DNA of 55,790 nucleotides, taken from contig JAFLSF010000002.1 in the NCBI GenBank assembly GCA_022511045.1, positions 17,930-73,719 of the forward strand, read 5' to 3'. The stretch is from Prevotella sp. (GTDB lineage: Bacteria; Bacteroidota; Bacteroidia; Bacteroidales; Bacteroidaceae). Positions within the stretch are counted from its first letter, which is position 1; each line of letters begins with the position of its first letter. The translations under genes and the position numbers were made by a program. Below are positions 11,001-18,735 of the stretch, piece after piece. The notes under the pieces are model-generated. The model saw nothing but the letters and a program-made list of their open reading frames with translations, did no database searches and was not told where the DNA came from.

Positions 11001-11361
11001 TGGCCTCAACGCTGGTTCCCAGCACTTCGACGCCATACTCTTTCAACGTACCGTTCAAATAAAGTTCCGTACCGCAGTTCAGAGCCGTCTGTCCGCCAAA
11101 AGCTAACAGGATGCCGTCGGGACGCTCTTTTTTAATAATCTCTGTGACGAAATGTGTGGTTACGGGCTGGAAGTACACCTTGTCGGCAATACCTTCCGAA
11201 GTCTGAATGGTTGCAATGTTTGGATTGACTAATACAGAAGATATACCTTCTTCGCGCAGAGCTTTCAAAGCTTGCGACCCACTGTAGTCAAACTCACCTG
11301 CTTGTCCGATTTTCAGGGCACCCGAACCCAAGACGAGTACCTTCTTCATTTGCTTGTTCAT
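8095..11361 (-). CDS. carB: Carbamoyl-phosphate synthase large subunit
   Basis: 1088 aa, two ATP-grasp repeats; KKVLVLGSGALKIGQAGEFDYSGSQALKALREEG. Confidence 0.97.
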   Translation of the reverse strand: MNKQMKKVLVLGSGALKIGQAGEFDYSGSQALKALREEGISSVLVNPNIATIQTSEGIADKVYFQPVTTHFVTEIIKKERPDGILLAFGGQTALNCGTELYLNGTLKEYGVEVLGTSVEAIMNTEDRDLFVKKLDEIALKTPVSHAVENMDDALKAAHEIGFPIMVRSAYALGGLGSGICPDEQAFRELAESAFTFAPQILVEESLKGWKEIEFECIRDANDHCFTVASMENFDPLGIHTGESIVVAPTCSLDEQQVKMLQEITIKCVRHLGIVGECNIQFAFNAQTNDYRIIEINARLSRSSALASKATGYPLAFVAAKIALGYTLDQIGEMGTTSSAYVAPSLDYMICKIPRWDLTKFAGVSRHIGSSMKSVGEIMSIGRSFEEMIQKGLRMIGQGMHGFVGNDHTKFDNLEDALENPTDMRIFAIAQALEEGYTVDRIEQLTKIDKWFLEKLKHIVDLKHQLMTYDKLEDLPASLLLEVKQCGFSDFQIARFVLKKTEGNMEKENLQVRQYRKQQGIMPSVKRIPTVASEHPELTNYLYFTYTHTPAFAEPDGKPYTTSHDINYYNNEKSVIVLGSGAYRIGSSVEFDWCSVNAINTARKLGYKSIMINYNPETVSTDYDMCDRLYFDELSLERVLDIIDLESPRGVIVSVGGQIPNNLAMKLHRQGVPVLGTSPVNIDRAENRDKFSAMLDKLGIDQPAWRALTSFEDIKEFVAEVGYPVLVRPSYVLSGAAMNVCYDDEELHRFLNMATEVSKEFPVVVSQFMQETKEIEFDAVADKGEVVEYAISEHVEYAGVHSGDATMLFPAQHIYFSTVRQIKKIARKIAKELNISGPFNIQFLAKNREVKVIECNLRASRSFPFVSKILKRNFIETATKIMLDAPYSRPDGSEFDIDRIGVKASQFSFARLQNADPVLGVDMSSTGEVGCLGDDLNEAMLNALIATGYKLPKAGSAVLISSGAAKGKVSLLEPAKQLVKKGYEVYATGGTAQFLNENGVKATAVSWPDEDGENKVMDMIAQHKFELIINVPKNHTKRELTNGYRIRRGAIDHNIPLMTNVRLAKAFIEAFTALTLEDIKIKSWQEYDA

Positions 11362-11417
11362 TTTTGAAGTCGTTTATAATTTCCTTTGCTTTTGCGCTAC
11401 AAAATTACAAAAAAAAA

Positions 11418-11439
11418 GGGAGACGACCAAGCGTCTCCC
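11418..11439 (-). terminator. Intrinsic terminator downstream of rpsA
   Basis: gggagacg-accaag-cgtctccc stem followed (minus strand) by a run of T. Confidence 0.85.
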
Positions 11440-11446
11440 CTTAAAA

Positions 11447-13225
11447 TTATTCGCCCTTTTCCATTTGGGCTTTCAATTGAGCCAGTACGTCAATATCTCC
11501 CAATGTGGTCGATGCGGCGACGTTCTCAATCTTTGGCGTGTCGTTCTTCGGTGCACGGGCCTTCTTGGCGGCAGCTTTCTTCTCCTCGCGTTGCGGGTCC
11601 TCAAAGGTGCGGCTGTGCGAAAGAATGATGCGCTTAGAGTCCTTGTTGAACTCAATCACCTTGAATGGTAGTGTCTCGCCCTGCTTAGCCTGCGAGCCGT
11701 CCTCCTTGACAAGATGCTTCGGAGTGGCAAAGCCCTCGATGTTCTCGTCCAATGCAACGACGGCACCTTTCTCGAGCAGTTCGGTAATCTTACCCTCGTG
11801 TATAGAACCAACGGTGTACTTCTCTTCGAAGCCGTTCCAGGGATTGTCCTCTAACTGCTTGTGGCCGAGACTGAGACGACGGTTCTCCTTGTCTATCTCC
11901 AGTACGATAACGTCGAGGTTGGCACCAACTTGTGTGAACTCTGAGGGGTGTTTCACCTTCTTGGTCCAAGAGAGGTCGCTGATGTGTACCAGACCATCTA
12001 CACCCTCCTCCAACTCTACGAATACACCAAAGTTGGTGAAATTGCGTACGCGGGCGGTGTGCTTCGAGCCAATAGGATATTTCACCTCGATAGCCTCCCA
12101 GGGGTCTTCTTTCAGTTGCTTCAGACCTAACGACATCTTGCGCTCGTCGCGGTCCAGTGTCAAGATGACAGCCTCTATCTCGTCACCTACCTTCATGAAC
12201 TCTTGAGCAGAGCGTAGGTGCTGGCTCCAAGACATCTCGCTAACGTGAATCAGACCCTCGACACCAGGCTGAATCTCAACGAATGCACCGTAGTCGGCAA
12301 GAACGACAACCTTACCCTTGATGTGGTCACCCACCTTGAGGTTTGCATCCAGAGCATCCCAAGGATGCGGAGTCAGTTGCTTCAAGCCTAAGGCAATGCG
12401 CTTCTTCTCCTCGTCGAAGTCAAGGATAACGACGTTAATCTTCTGGTCTAACTCAACAACCTTGTGCGGGTCGTCAATGCGGCCCCAAGAAAGGTCGGTA
12501 ATGTGAATCAGTCCGTCAACACCGCCCAAGTCTACGAATACGCCGTAGCTGGTGATGTTCTTAACAACACCCTCCAGAATCTGGCCTTTCTCCAACTTGC
12601 TGATAATCTCCTGCTTCTGAGCCTCCAACTCGGCCTCAATGAGAGCCTTGTGCGAAACTACTACGTTGCGGAACTCTTGGTTAATCTTAACTACCTTGAA
12701 CTCCATCGTCTTACCTACGAACTGGTCGTAGTCACGTATGGGATGAACGTCAATCTGTGAACCAGGCAGGAAAGCCTCAATGCCAAATACGTCGACAATC
12801 ATACCACCCTTCGTGCGGCACTTGATGTAGCCCGTGATGATTTCCTGGGCATCCAGAGCTGCATTGACGCGGTCCCAGCTCTTAGACAAGCGAGCCTTCT
12901 TGTGAGACAATACCAACTGGCCTTTCTTGTCCTCGGCGTTCTCTACATACACCTCAACGGTGTCACCCACCTTCAAATCGGGGTTGTAGCGGAACTCGCT
13001 GGCGGGGATAATGCCGTCACTCTTGTAGCCGATGCTGACTACCACCTCTTTCTTGTCAACGCTGATGACGGTACCATCTACTACCTGATGCTCGCTGACT
13101 TTGTTCAGCGTCTCATCATACGCCTTGTCCAACTCCTCTTTACTGACGTTGGCCATCGTGCCATTCTCGTACTGTTCCCAGTCGAAGTCCTGTAATGGCT
13201 GGACGTTCTTTGTTACTTCTGACAT
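11447..13225 (-). CDS. rpsA: 30S ribosomal protein S1
   Basis: Repeated S1 domains (GVVKNITSYGVFVDLGGVDGLIHITDLSW etc.). ATG at 13225 (MSEVTKNVQ) preferred over the track's TTG start at 13264. Confidence 0.95.
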   Translation of the reverse strand: MSEVTKNVQPLQDFDWEQYENGTMANVSKEELDKAYDETLNKVSEHQVVDGTVISVDKKEVVVSIGYKSDGIIPASEFRYNPDLKVGDTVEVYVENAEDKKGQLVLSHKKARLSKSWDRVNAALDAQEIITGYIKCRTKGGMIVDVFGIEAFLPGSQIDVHPIRDYDQFVGKTMEFKVVKINQEFRNVVVSHKALIEAELEAQKQEIISKLEKGQILEGVVKNITSYGVFVDLGGVDGLIHITDLSWGRIDDPHKVVELDQKINVVILDFDEEKKRIALGLKQLTPHPWDALDANLKVGDHIKGKVVVLADYGAFVEIQPGVEGLIHVSEMSWSQHLRSAQEFMKVGDEIEAVILTLDRDERKMSLGLKQLKEDPWEAIEVKYPIGSKHTARVRNFTNFGVFVELEEGVDGLVHISDLSWTKKVKHPSEFTQVGANLDVIVLEIDKENRRLSLGHKQLEDNPWNGFEEKYTVGSIHEGKITELLEKGAVVALDENIEGFATPKHLVKEDGSQAKQGETLPFKVIEFNKDSKRIILSHSRTFEDPQREEKKAAAKKARAPKNDTPKIENVAASTTLGDIDVLAQLKAQMEKGE

Positions 13226-13368
13226 AAATTTAATATTGTTCGCCCCGCGTTCTCCTTGGGGCAAGACCTGAACAGACGTTTCTCAGGCCATATTCTAATA
13301 GGTTAATAATCATGGGAGTCAGCGCCTGTTCTACCTCCCTCGCCCCCTTCTGGGGCATAAATCGGCTG

Positions 13369-13376
13369 CAAAGGTA
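13369..13376 (-). promoter_or_regulatory. Bacteroidales-type -7 box for rpsA
   Basis: Minus-strand TACCTTTG followed by C (TAnnTTTG consensus). Confidence 0.65.
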
Positions 13377-13454
13377 CAAAGAAGCGGGGAGAATACCAAA
13401 TATATTTTAATTTATTTTATTAACACACATGTAATCACTTACTAACTACATCTT

Positions 13455-13997
13455 TTATTTTATCGTGTATTTTAGATCTAAATTAGTATGAGAAAATGGT
13501 GTGTAACCATAAGTTAGCTTAATGTTTCCTTCGGCTTTTATAGCAAATGGACCGTCGTTTTCTTTAACATATATTCTTCCTTTACCTTCTAATAAAATAG
13601 GGTAGTGCTTCCATTCTGTAGTACAGGATAAGGAAACAAGAGTACCATTTTTTAATGGCCCATAAGTTGCTTCCCAGAAATATTCTTTACCTTTTTTTAT
13701 TGATTCTGTCACTTTACGACGGGTGCCGTTATCGATAAGATATTCATAATTAAAATCTTGGCTTGAAAAATATCCATCGCTATAGCTTAGTGTCAACTCA
13801 TATTTTACATAATAGATAGACAAATCCTCTTGGTCATCTTCAGAATCATTATCATCATTGGGGGAATTGTTTGTTATATTTGGGTTAGTAGGATTAGGAT
13901 CATCATCATGTTCACATGAAATAAAGCCAGCCATCAATATTGTTATAATAATTAATTGCGTATATTGTTCACAGAATAATTTATAAAACTTTTTCAT
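13455..13997 (-). CDS. Putative lipoprotein with Asp/Asn-rich linker
   Basis: MKKFYKLFCEQYTQLIIITILMAGFISCEHDDDPNPTNPN; lipobox GFISC; acidic linker. Start at 13997 preferred over 14033. Confidence 0.7.
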   Translation of the reverse strand: MKKFYKLFCEQYTQLIIITILMAGFISCEHDDDPNPTNPNITNNSPNDDNDSEDDQEDLSIYYVKYELTLSYSDGYFSSQDFNYEYLIDNGTRRKVTESIKKGKEYFWEATYGPLKNGTLVSLSCTTEWKHYPILLEGKGRIYVKENDGPFAIKAEGNIKLTYGYTPFSHTNLDLKYTIK

Positions 13998-14041
13998 ACT
14001 CAATAAGTTAATAGAAAAGGCGGAACCATTCAATACTCGTC

Positions 14042-14162
14042 ACATATCTGGTTACCGCCAAGTGACCTATTCAACAACAAGTACGAATAACTCACGCCTT
14101 AACGACGTGAGCTTTCTGTCTACTTGTTCTCGTTGAATGAATATTGGCGGTATTCGATATGT
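14042..14162 (-). ncRNA. Candidate structured leader/ncRNA: 121-nt five-segment imperfect stem
   Basis: Paired segments: 14042-14048/14156-14162 (7 bp), 14053-14061/14144-14152 (9), 14069-14075/14132-14138 (7), 14076-14083/14121-14128 (8), 14091-14096/14106-14111 (6), separated by small internal loops. Confidence 0.6.
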
Positions 14163-14240
14163 AAGAACAAGAGCAAAAGCTCAAATCTATTTTAACAAGT
14201 ACGAACAGAAACGCTTTTCTGTAAGTTAATATTTTTTTTA

Positions 14241-14348
14241 TTAAATTCCTGCGGCCTCGCGAGGCTGAGCCTCTGCATCAGACCTGTTTAGCGTTCTTTC
14301 ATTCTGTTTCTACTTCTTCATCGGCAATTCTATTTTAGGGTTCAACAT
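14241..14348 (-). other. Leader sORF MLNPKIELPMKK-(TAG)-KQNERTLNRSDAEAQPREAAGI-TAA
   Basis: Reading frame downstream of a promoter-like box; TAG at 14310-14312 interrupts an otherwise open 36-codon frame. Confidence 0.4.
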
Positions 14349-14369
14349 TGCGTTAAATTCGCGTTTGTG

Positions 14370-14377
14370 CAAAGGTA
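14370..14377 (-). promoter_or_regulatory. -7 box for the leader/lipoprotein transcript
   Basis: Minus-strand TACCTTTGC; upstream CGTTCCCACAAAT at 14383-14395. Confidence 0.65.
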
Positions 14378-14416
14378 CGAATATTTGTGGGAACGGCCAA
14401 ATATTTGCATCTTTTT

Positions 14417-14491
14417 TTATTTGTCATTCTGTAATCTATAAAACTCTTTTTGTTGCTCAATCTCTCGGCGCAACTCCTCTTGGGTTGGCAT
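14417..14491 (-). other. Short reading frame MPTQEELRREIEQQKEFYRLQNDK, possible gene remnant or small protein
   Basis: 24-codon frame ending in TAA, protein-like charged heptad-like composition; open for only about 33 codons. Confidence 0.3.
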
Positions 14492-14603
14492 AAGATGGTC
14501 AATAATGCCAAAGTGTTTTTATGTGTCATTTTAACGTTATTTTGCCTATATACTCAAATTTTTCTGCCTTTCTTTTTCTTTGATATAAGTTCCTTTTTGG
14601 TAG

Positions 14604-14705
14604 TAACAGGTAACAGATATATTTTATAGTCTCTCAGGTACCGCATGTATATAATACATGCGGTCCTATAGGACTTAAAAATATTGTTCCATCTGTTACC
14701 TGTTA
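14604..14705. repeat. 102-bp MITE-like palindromic element with 15-bp perfect terminal inverted repeats
   Basis: taacaggtaacagat (14604-14618) and atctgttacctgtta (14691-14705) are exact reverse complements. Internal ccgcatgtat-ata-atacatgcgg at 14641-14663. Confidence 0.75.
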
Positions 14706-14714
14706 TCAATTTTT

Positions 14715-14888
14715 GTGGATAGTCCACGTGCTTAGTGCGGATAGTCCGCACTGCAAGTCCGGATAGTCCGCACTATCGGTGCGCATACTCCGCACTATTG
14801 ACGAGCCGTATTCTCGTCATCAACCATCAACAAAGTGCCGCTTTGTTAGTGACAAATTCTTGATTCGTCATAGACGAGGACTATGTGC
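14715..14888. repeat. 22-bp periodic palindrome array B
   Basis: Centres at 14721, 14743, 14765, 14787, 14809, then +29 to 14838, 14860, 14882. Cores: gtggatagtccac, gcggatagtccgc, ccggatagtccgc, gcgcatactccgc, gagccgtattctc, aacaaagtgccgctttgtt, gacaaattcttgattcgtc, gaggactatgtgc. Confidence 0.85.
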
Positions 14889-14971
14889 AAAAAACAGGAA
14901 ATTTCCTTTGCATTTTATAATATTTTTTGTAATTTTGACCCCAGAAAACAAACTCGAAACATAAGAATAAA

Positions 14972-15463
14972 ATGAAGGAACCCATCAAGATAACAGAACA
15001 AGACCGGCAGTTTATGCGCGAGGCCATCAGACTGGCCAGCGAGAGTGTCAGAAAGGGTGGGGGGCCGTTTGGTGCCGTCGTTGTGAGGAATGGTGCTGTT
15101 GTGGCTGCCAGTGCTAACAGCGTAACGATAGACAATGACCCTACGGCTCATGCTGAGGTGAACACCATTCGCGAGGCTTGTCGGAAGTTAGGAACATTTG
15201 ATCTCTCAGATTGTGTTATCTATACCTCATGCGAACCTTGTCCCATGTGTTTAGGGGCTATCTATTGGTCTCGCATCAGTCGCATCTATTACGGCAACAC
15301 GCGCAAAGATGCACGGGAGATAGACTTTGCTGACGATTTTATCTATGACGAGTTGGGAAAACCACTTTCCGAACGTTCGGTACCCATCATTCCACTATTA
15401 CGCGATGAGGCTTTGGAGAGTTTTCGCCTCTGGTCGGAGAGTGATGCAAAGAAAAGTTATTAG
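14972..15463 (+). CDS. Nucleoside deaminase (guanine deaminase-like CMP/dCMP family)
   Basis: HAEVNTIREAC and PCPMCLGAIYW zinc-binding motifs. Confidence 0.9.
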   Translation: MKEPIKITEQDRQFMREAIRLASESVRKGGGPFGAVVVRNGAVVAASANSVTIDNDPTAHAEVNTIREACRKLGTFDLSDCVIYTSCEPCPMCLGAIYWSRISRIYYGNTRKDAREIDFADDFIYDELGKPLSERSVPIIPLLRDEALESFRLWSESDAKKSY

Positions 15464-15509
15464 GTAGCTGGGATTGCCCTGTAAACAAGGAGGCATAGGG
15501 TGCGCTGGT

Positions 15510-16580
15510 CTAAAGCGTCCCTTTGGTAGAAGGCAACTCGTAATGGAAAACATCGCGGCGTACTGCCATTTTCAGTGCACGACCCAATGCCTTGAAGATG
15601 CCCTCAATTTTGTGGTGTTCGTTCTGTCCTTCGGCACGGATGTTGAGGTTCATTTTGGCTGCGTCGCTTAGACTCTTGAAAAAGTGGAGGAACATCTCCG
15701 TAGGCATCTCGCCAATCTTCTCGCGGTGGAACGTAGCATCCCATACCAGCCAAGGCCTGCCTCCGAAGTCGAGACAAACAGAACAGAGACAGTCGTCCAT
15801 AGGCAACGTATATCCGTAGCGCTCGATACCGCGCTTCGAACCTAATGCTTTTGATAGGCACTCACCCAATGCCAACGCTGTATCCTCAATAGTGTGATGT
15901 TCGTCTACGTGCAGGTCGCCTTGACAACGAATATTGAGGTCTATCATCCCATGCTTGCCAATCTGCTCAAGCATGTGGTCGAAGAACCCTAGACCCGTCT
16001 GGATATCGCAACGTCCGTTGCCGTCGAGGTCTATTTTTACGTAAATATCAGTCTCCTTGGTGGTGCGCTGCACTTCGCCCGTGCGTTGTCCTCCATAAGC
16101 AATGGCTACAGCACGGTCCCATGAGTCGGCGGTTCCCGTAATTTGTAAAAATCTGCAGCCTATGTTCTCGGCAAATTGGCGGTCTGTATCTCGGTCGCCT
16201 ATAACGTAGCTACCTTGAATGTCGTAGTCGGGATTGTCAATGTATTTCTTAACCAGTCCCGTGTTGGGCTTACGGGTGGGGGCATTGTCCTCAGGAAAGT
16301 GAGGGTCAATAAGGATTTCGTCAAAATCTACGCCCTCGCCATGCAGTGTGTCGAGTATAAAGTTGTGGACAGGCCAAAAAGTGTCCTCTGGAAAGGCAGC
16401 CGTACCCAGCCCGTCTTGGTTGCTGACCATCACCAACTCGTAGTCAGTATGCTGGCGCAAGAATACGAGGCTGGAGATGGCGTGCGGTACAAACTTCAAT
16501 TTCTCGAACGAGTCAATCTGCTCGTCGGCTGGCTCGTGGATAATTGTTCCGTCGCGGTCTATAAAGAGAATACGTTTCAT
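15510..16580 (-). CDS. hisB: Bifunctional histidinol-phosphatase / imidazoleglycerol-phosphate dehydratase
   Basis: N-terminal HAD domain [13 protein letters not shown]-terminal [30 protein letters not shown]. Confidence 0.96.
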   Translation of the reverse strand: MKRILFIDRDGTIIHEPADEQIDSFEKLKFVPHAISSLVFLRQHTDYELVMVSNQDGLGTAAFPEDTFWPVHNFILDTLHGEGVDFDEILIDPHFPEDNAPTRKPNTGLVKKYIDNPDYDIQGSYVIGDRDTDRQFAENIGCRFLQITGTADSWDRAVAIAYGGQRTGEVQRTTKETDIYVKIDLDGNGRCDIQTGLGFFDHMLEQIGKHGMIDLNIRCQGDLHVDEHHTIEDTALALGECLSKALGSKRGIERYGYTLPMDDCLCSVCLDFGGRPWLVWDATFHREKIGEMPTEMFLHFFKSLSDAAKMNLNIRAEGQNEHHKIEGIFKALGRALKMAVRRDVFHYELPSTKGTL

Positions 16581-16605
16581 GGTGTATGGGGGATGAAAAA
16601 TCAGC

Positions 16606-17232
16606 TTATCGGCCAGTTGTAAATGCCTGACTCATGGAGAGGTGGGCAATCTGATGCTCCCGCTCAGTGCGCTTGGCTTCAGCAGAGCCCCATGCAAAGT
16701 AGGCTATATAGACGATAATTAGCCGTAGGCAGACGTGAAGAAGATTGGTAATAGCCCATACACCAGCAGTGAGATAAACGGCATACTGCGGCATGGTCTG
16801 CGGGTCTCCTAACAATACGGCATTTTGTGACTCCCACTCAGCCAACGTCAATACAATAGCTGGCAGCGCCACCAGTGCACAAGGAATGAGCAGCGCAAGG
16901 AGACCACACACCACTACTACGGCCAGTAATAATCCATGACGCATGGCTGGTCGCCACATAGAGCGCATGGGACGTTCGCCCAGCCAACCGCCAACTTTCC
17001 ACCAAAGCAGCAGCTCGGTAACTACGGCAAGAGCGGCAAGGGGCATAAACAGGTAGAGGTCGTAAACGACGAACATTGCTACGAGTGTAGTCGTGAAAAC
17101 CGTAAGGGAAATAAAAAGCCACGAGGCTTTTAGCATCTGCCAGAACCGCTTGGCATAAAGTCGGATGGCGGCAGCAATGACAGAGCGGATGCTGCGCACC
17201 TTTATCATAGTGTCTTGGGGTTGCTTTTCCAT
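16606..17232 (-). CDS. Predicted multi-pass membrane protein of unknown function
   Basis: [14 protein letters not shown] start; several hydrophobic segments; no family recognised. Confidence 0.6.
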   Translation of the reverse strand: MEKQPQDTMIKVRSIRSVIAAAIRLYAKRFWQMLKASWLFISLTVFTTTLVAMFVVYDLYLFMPLAALAVVTELLLWWKVGGWLGERPMRSMWRPAMRHGLLLAVVVVCGLLALLIPCALVALPAIVLTLAEWESQNAVLLGDPQTMPQYAVYLTAGVWAITNLLHVCLRLIIVYIAYFAWGSAEAKRTEREHQIAHLSMSQAFTTGR

Positions 17233-17399
17233 TGTTGTTTTTCGTTTTTCGTGTGCAAAGGTAGTGCAAACCGAATGAAATGCAAAATAAATCACAATTT
17301 ATTTTCATTTCTGAGGTGCAGCCAACTTTGACTCTATATAAATTTCCTGCTCCTTGCAAAATATTCTTTTAATTCTTTTGACGTTCCCACAAATGTTAG

Positions 17400-17407
17400 T
17401 ATCTTTG
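17400..17407 (+). promoter_or_regulatory. -7 box of the R-M operon
   Basis: TATCTTTG followed by C; upstream CGTTCCCACAAAT at 17382-17394. Confidence 0.65.
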
Positions 17408-17430
17408 CATATCTTTTCGATATTTTTCTT

Positions 17431-18735
17431 ATGGAGAATATAAATATGCGAGAATGGGGAACCTTCAAAGATTGCTTGAAGGCACCTATATACAGATGGT
17501 TTACTTACCCTGCTGGTTTTTCTTTTAAGGCAGCGATATATAGCTTTAACCAAGAAAAGTTAGTAGATGGTTCTACTGTGTATGACCCTTTTATGGGTAG
17601 TGGTACAACAAATTTAGCTGCTAAGACAATGGGGATTAACTCTTATGGTGTAGAAGCACACCCTTTTGTTTTTCCTATTACAAAATGTAAACTAAATTGG
17701 GAGATAAATGCAAAAGATGTAGTTAAGGAACTTGACAGCCTTAAAAATAGAGTTCTGGAAGCAAATAAAATTTCAGATAATGAAAAGAAGGAGATTGTTG
17801 ACAAGGAATTTCCGGAATTAGTATTAAAGTGTTTTCTTCCTAATACCTTGTTTGAGTTATTGGTAATTCGCAATAGCATAAAAACTATAGAAGCAGAAGA
17901 TGTAAAGTTGTTTTTAAATACAGGGTTAATATGCTGCCTAAGGGAAGTGTCTATTGCTGCAACTGGATGGCCTTATATTGCACCAAATAAAATTAAGATA
18001 ACATCTTTGTCAAAAGATGGTATAGGTAGCTACATTAATTTTATAAAAAGAATGGTAGATGATATTCAATCTACTAAATCTTTATTTAATGATGTGCTTT
18101 CTGAACATAATATATTTTTAGGTGATAGCAGGGATACTAAGGATATTATATCGAATGAGGTAGCAGATCATATTTTTACTTCACCGCCTTATTTGAATAA
18201 TTTTGATTATGCAGATAGAACTCGTTTAGAGATGTATTTTATGGGTGATGCTAATTGTTGGGCAGATATTTGTAATTCAGTAAGAACAAAACTTATAACG
18301 AGTGCCACAACACAGATTAATAGGTCTGATGAGAAATGGCAATTTACAGAAGATTTCATTAAAGATAATCCAGAGGAGTATGCTTTCTTAAAAGGTGCTG
18401 TGGACAAATTAGGAGAGTTAAGGTTAACAAAAGGTGGAAAGAAAAGCTATGATTATTTAGTATTGGGGTATTTTAATGATTTGTATAAAATTTTAAAAGA
18501 CAATTATAGAATCCTTAAACCACATACTACTGCCAAATATATATTAGGAGACTCTGCCCCTTATGGCGTTCATATTCCAACTGACGAACTAATAGCTAAA
18601 ATTGGTTGTAATATTGGCTTTGATAGGTATAAAATAGATGTTCTTAGAACTCGTGGGGATAAATGGAAAAAAAATCCCCAAAGGCATAATGTTAAATTAA
18701 GAGAGTCAATAGTAACCTTGTATAAAAAAAACTAA
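17431..18735 (+). CDS. Type II DNA methyltransferase (N4-cytosine or N6-adenine)
   Basis: VYDPFMGSGTTNLAAKTMG (SAM-binding motif I) and HIFTSPPYLNNFDYADR (catalytic SPPY); AT-rich. Confidence 0.9.
   Translation: MENINMREWGTFKDCLKAPIYRWFTYPAGFSFKAAIYSFNQEKLVDGSTVYDPFMGSGTTNLAAKTMGINSYGVEAHPFVFPITKCKLNWEINAKDVVKELDSLKNRVLEANKISDNEKKEIVDKEFPELVLKCFLPNTLFELLVIRNSIKTIEAEDVKLFLNTGLICCLREVSIAATGWPYIAPNKIKITSLSKDGIGSYINFIKRMVDDIQSTKSLFNDVLSEHNIFLGDSRDTKDIISNEVADHIFTSPPYLNNFDYADRTRLEMYFMGDANCWADICNSVRTKLITSATTQINRSDEKWQFTEDFIKDNPEEYAFLKGAVDKLGELRLTKGGKKSYDYLVLGYFNDLYKILKDNYRILKPHTTAKYILGDSAPYGVHIPTDELIAKIGCNIGFDRYKIDVLRTRGDKWKKNPQRHNVKLRESIVTLYKKN

Noticed and set aside
11447-13264. TTG start of rpsA at 13264
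   Set aside because: An ATG at 13225 gives the expected S1 N-terminus and leaves the upstream hairpins as leader.
14042-14162. Retron msr-msd, integron attC or TnpB guide RNA
   Set aside because: No reverse transcriptase, integron integrase or TnpB/IscB gene nearby, and no attC-like core sites seen; left as a generic structured element.
14715-14888. Arrays considered as CRISPR
   Set aside because: The unit is only 22 bp, the gaps are 3-9 bp rather than about 30-bp unique spacers, the repeats themselves diverge, and no cas genes are present.
14554-14964. ORF-track entries 14554..14751 (-) and 14779..14964 (+)
   Set aside because: They run through the TIR element and array B; composition reflects repeats, no protein-like domain or start context.
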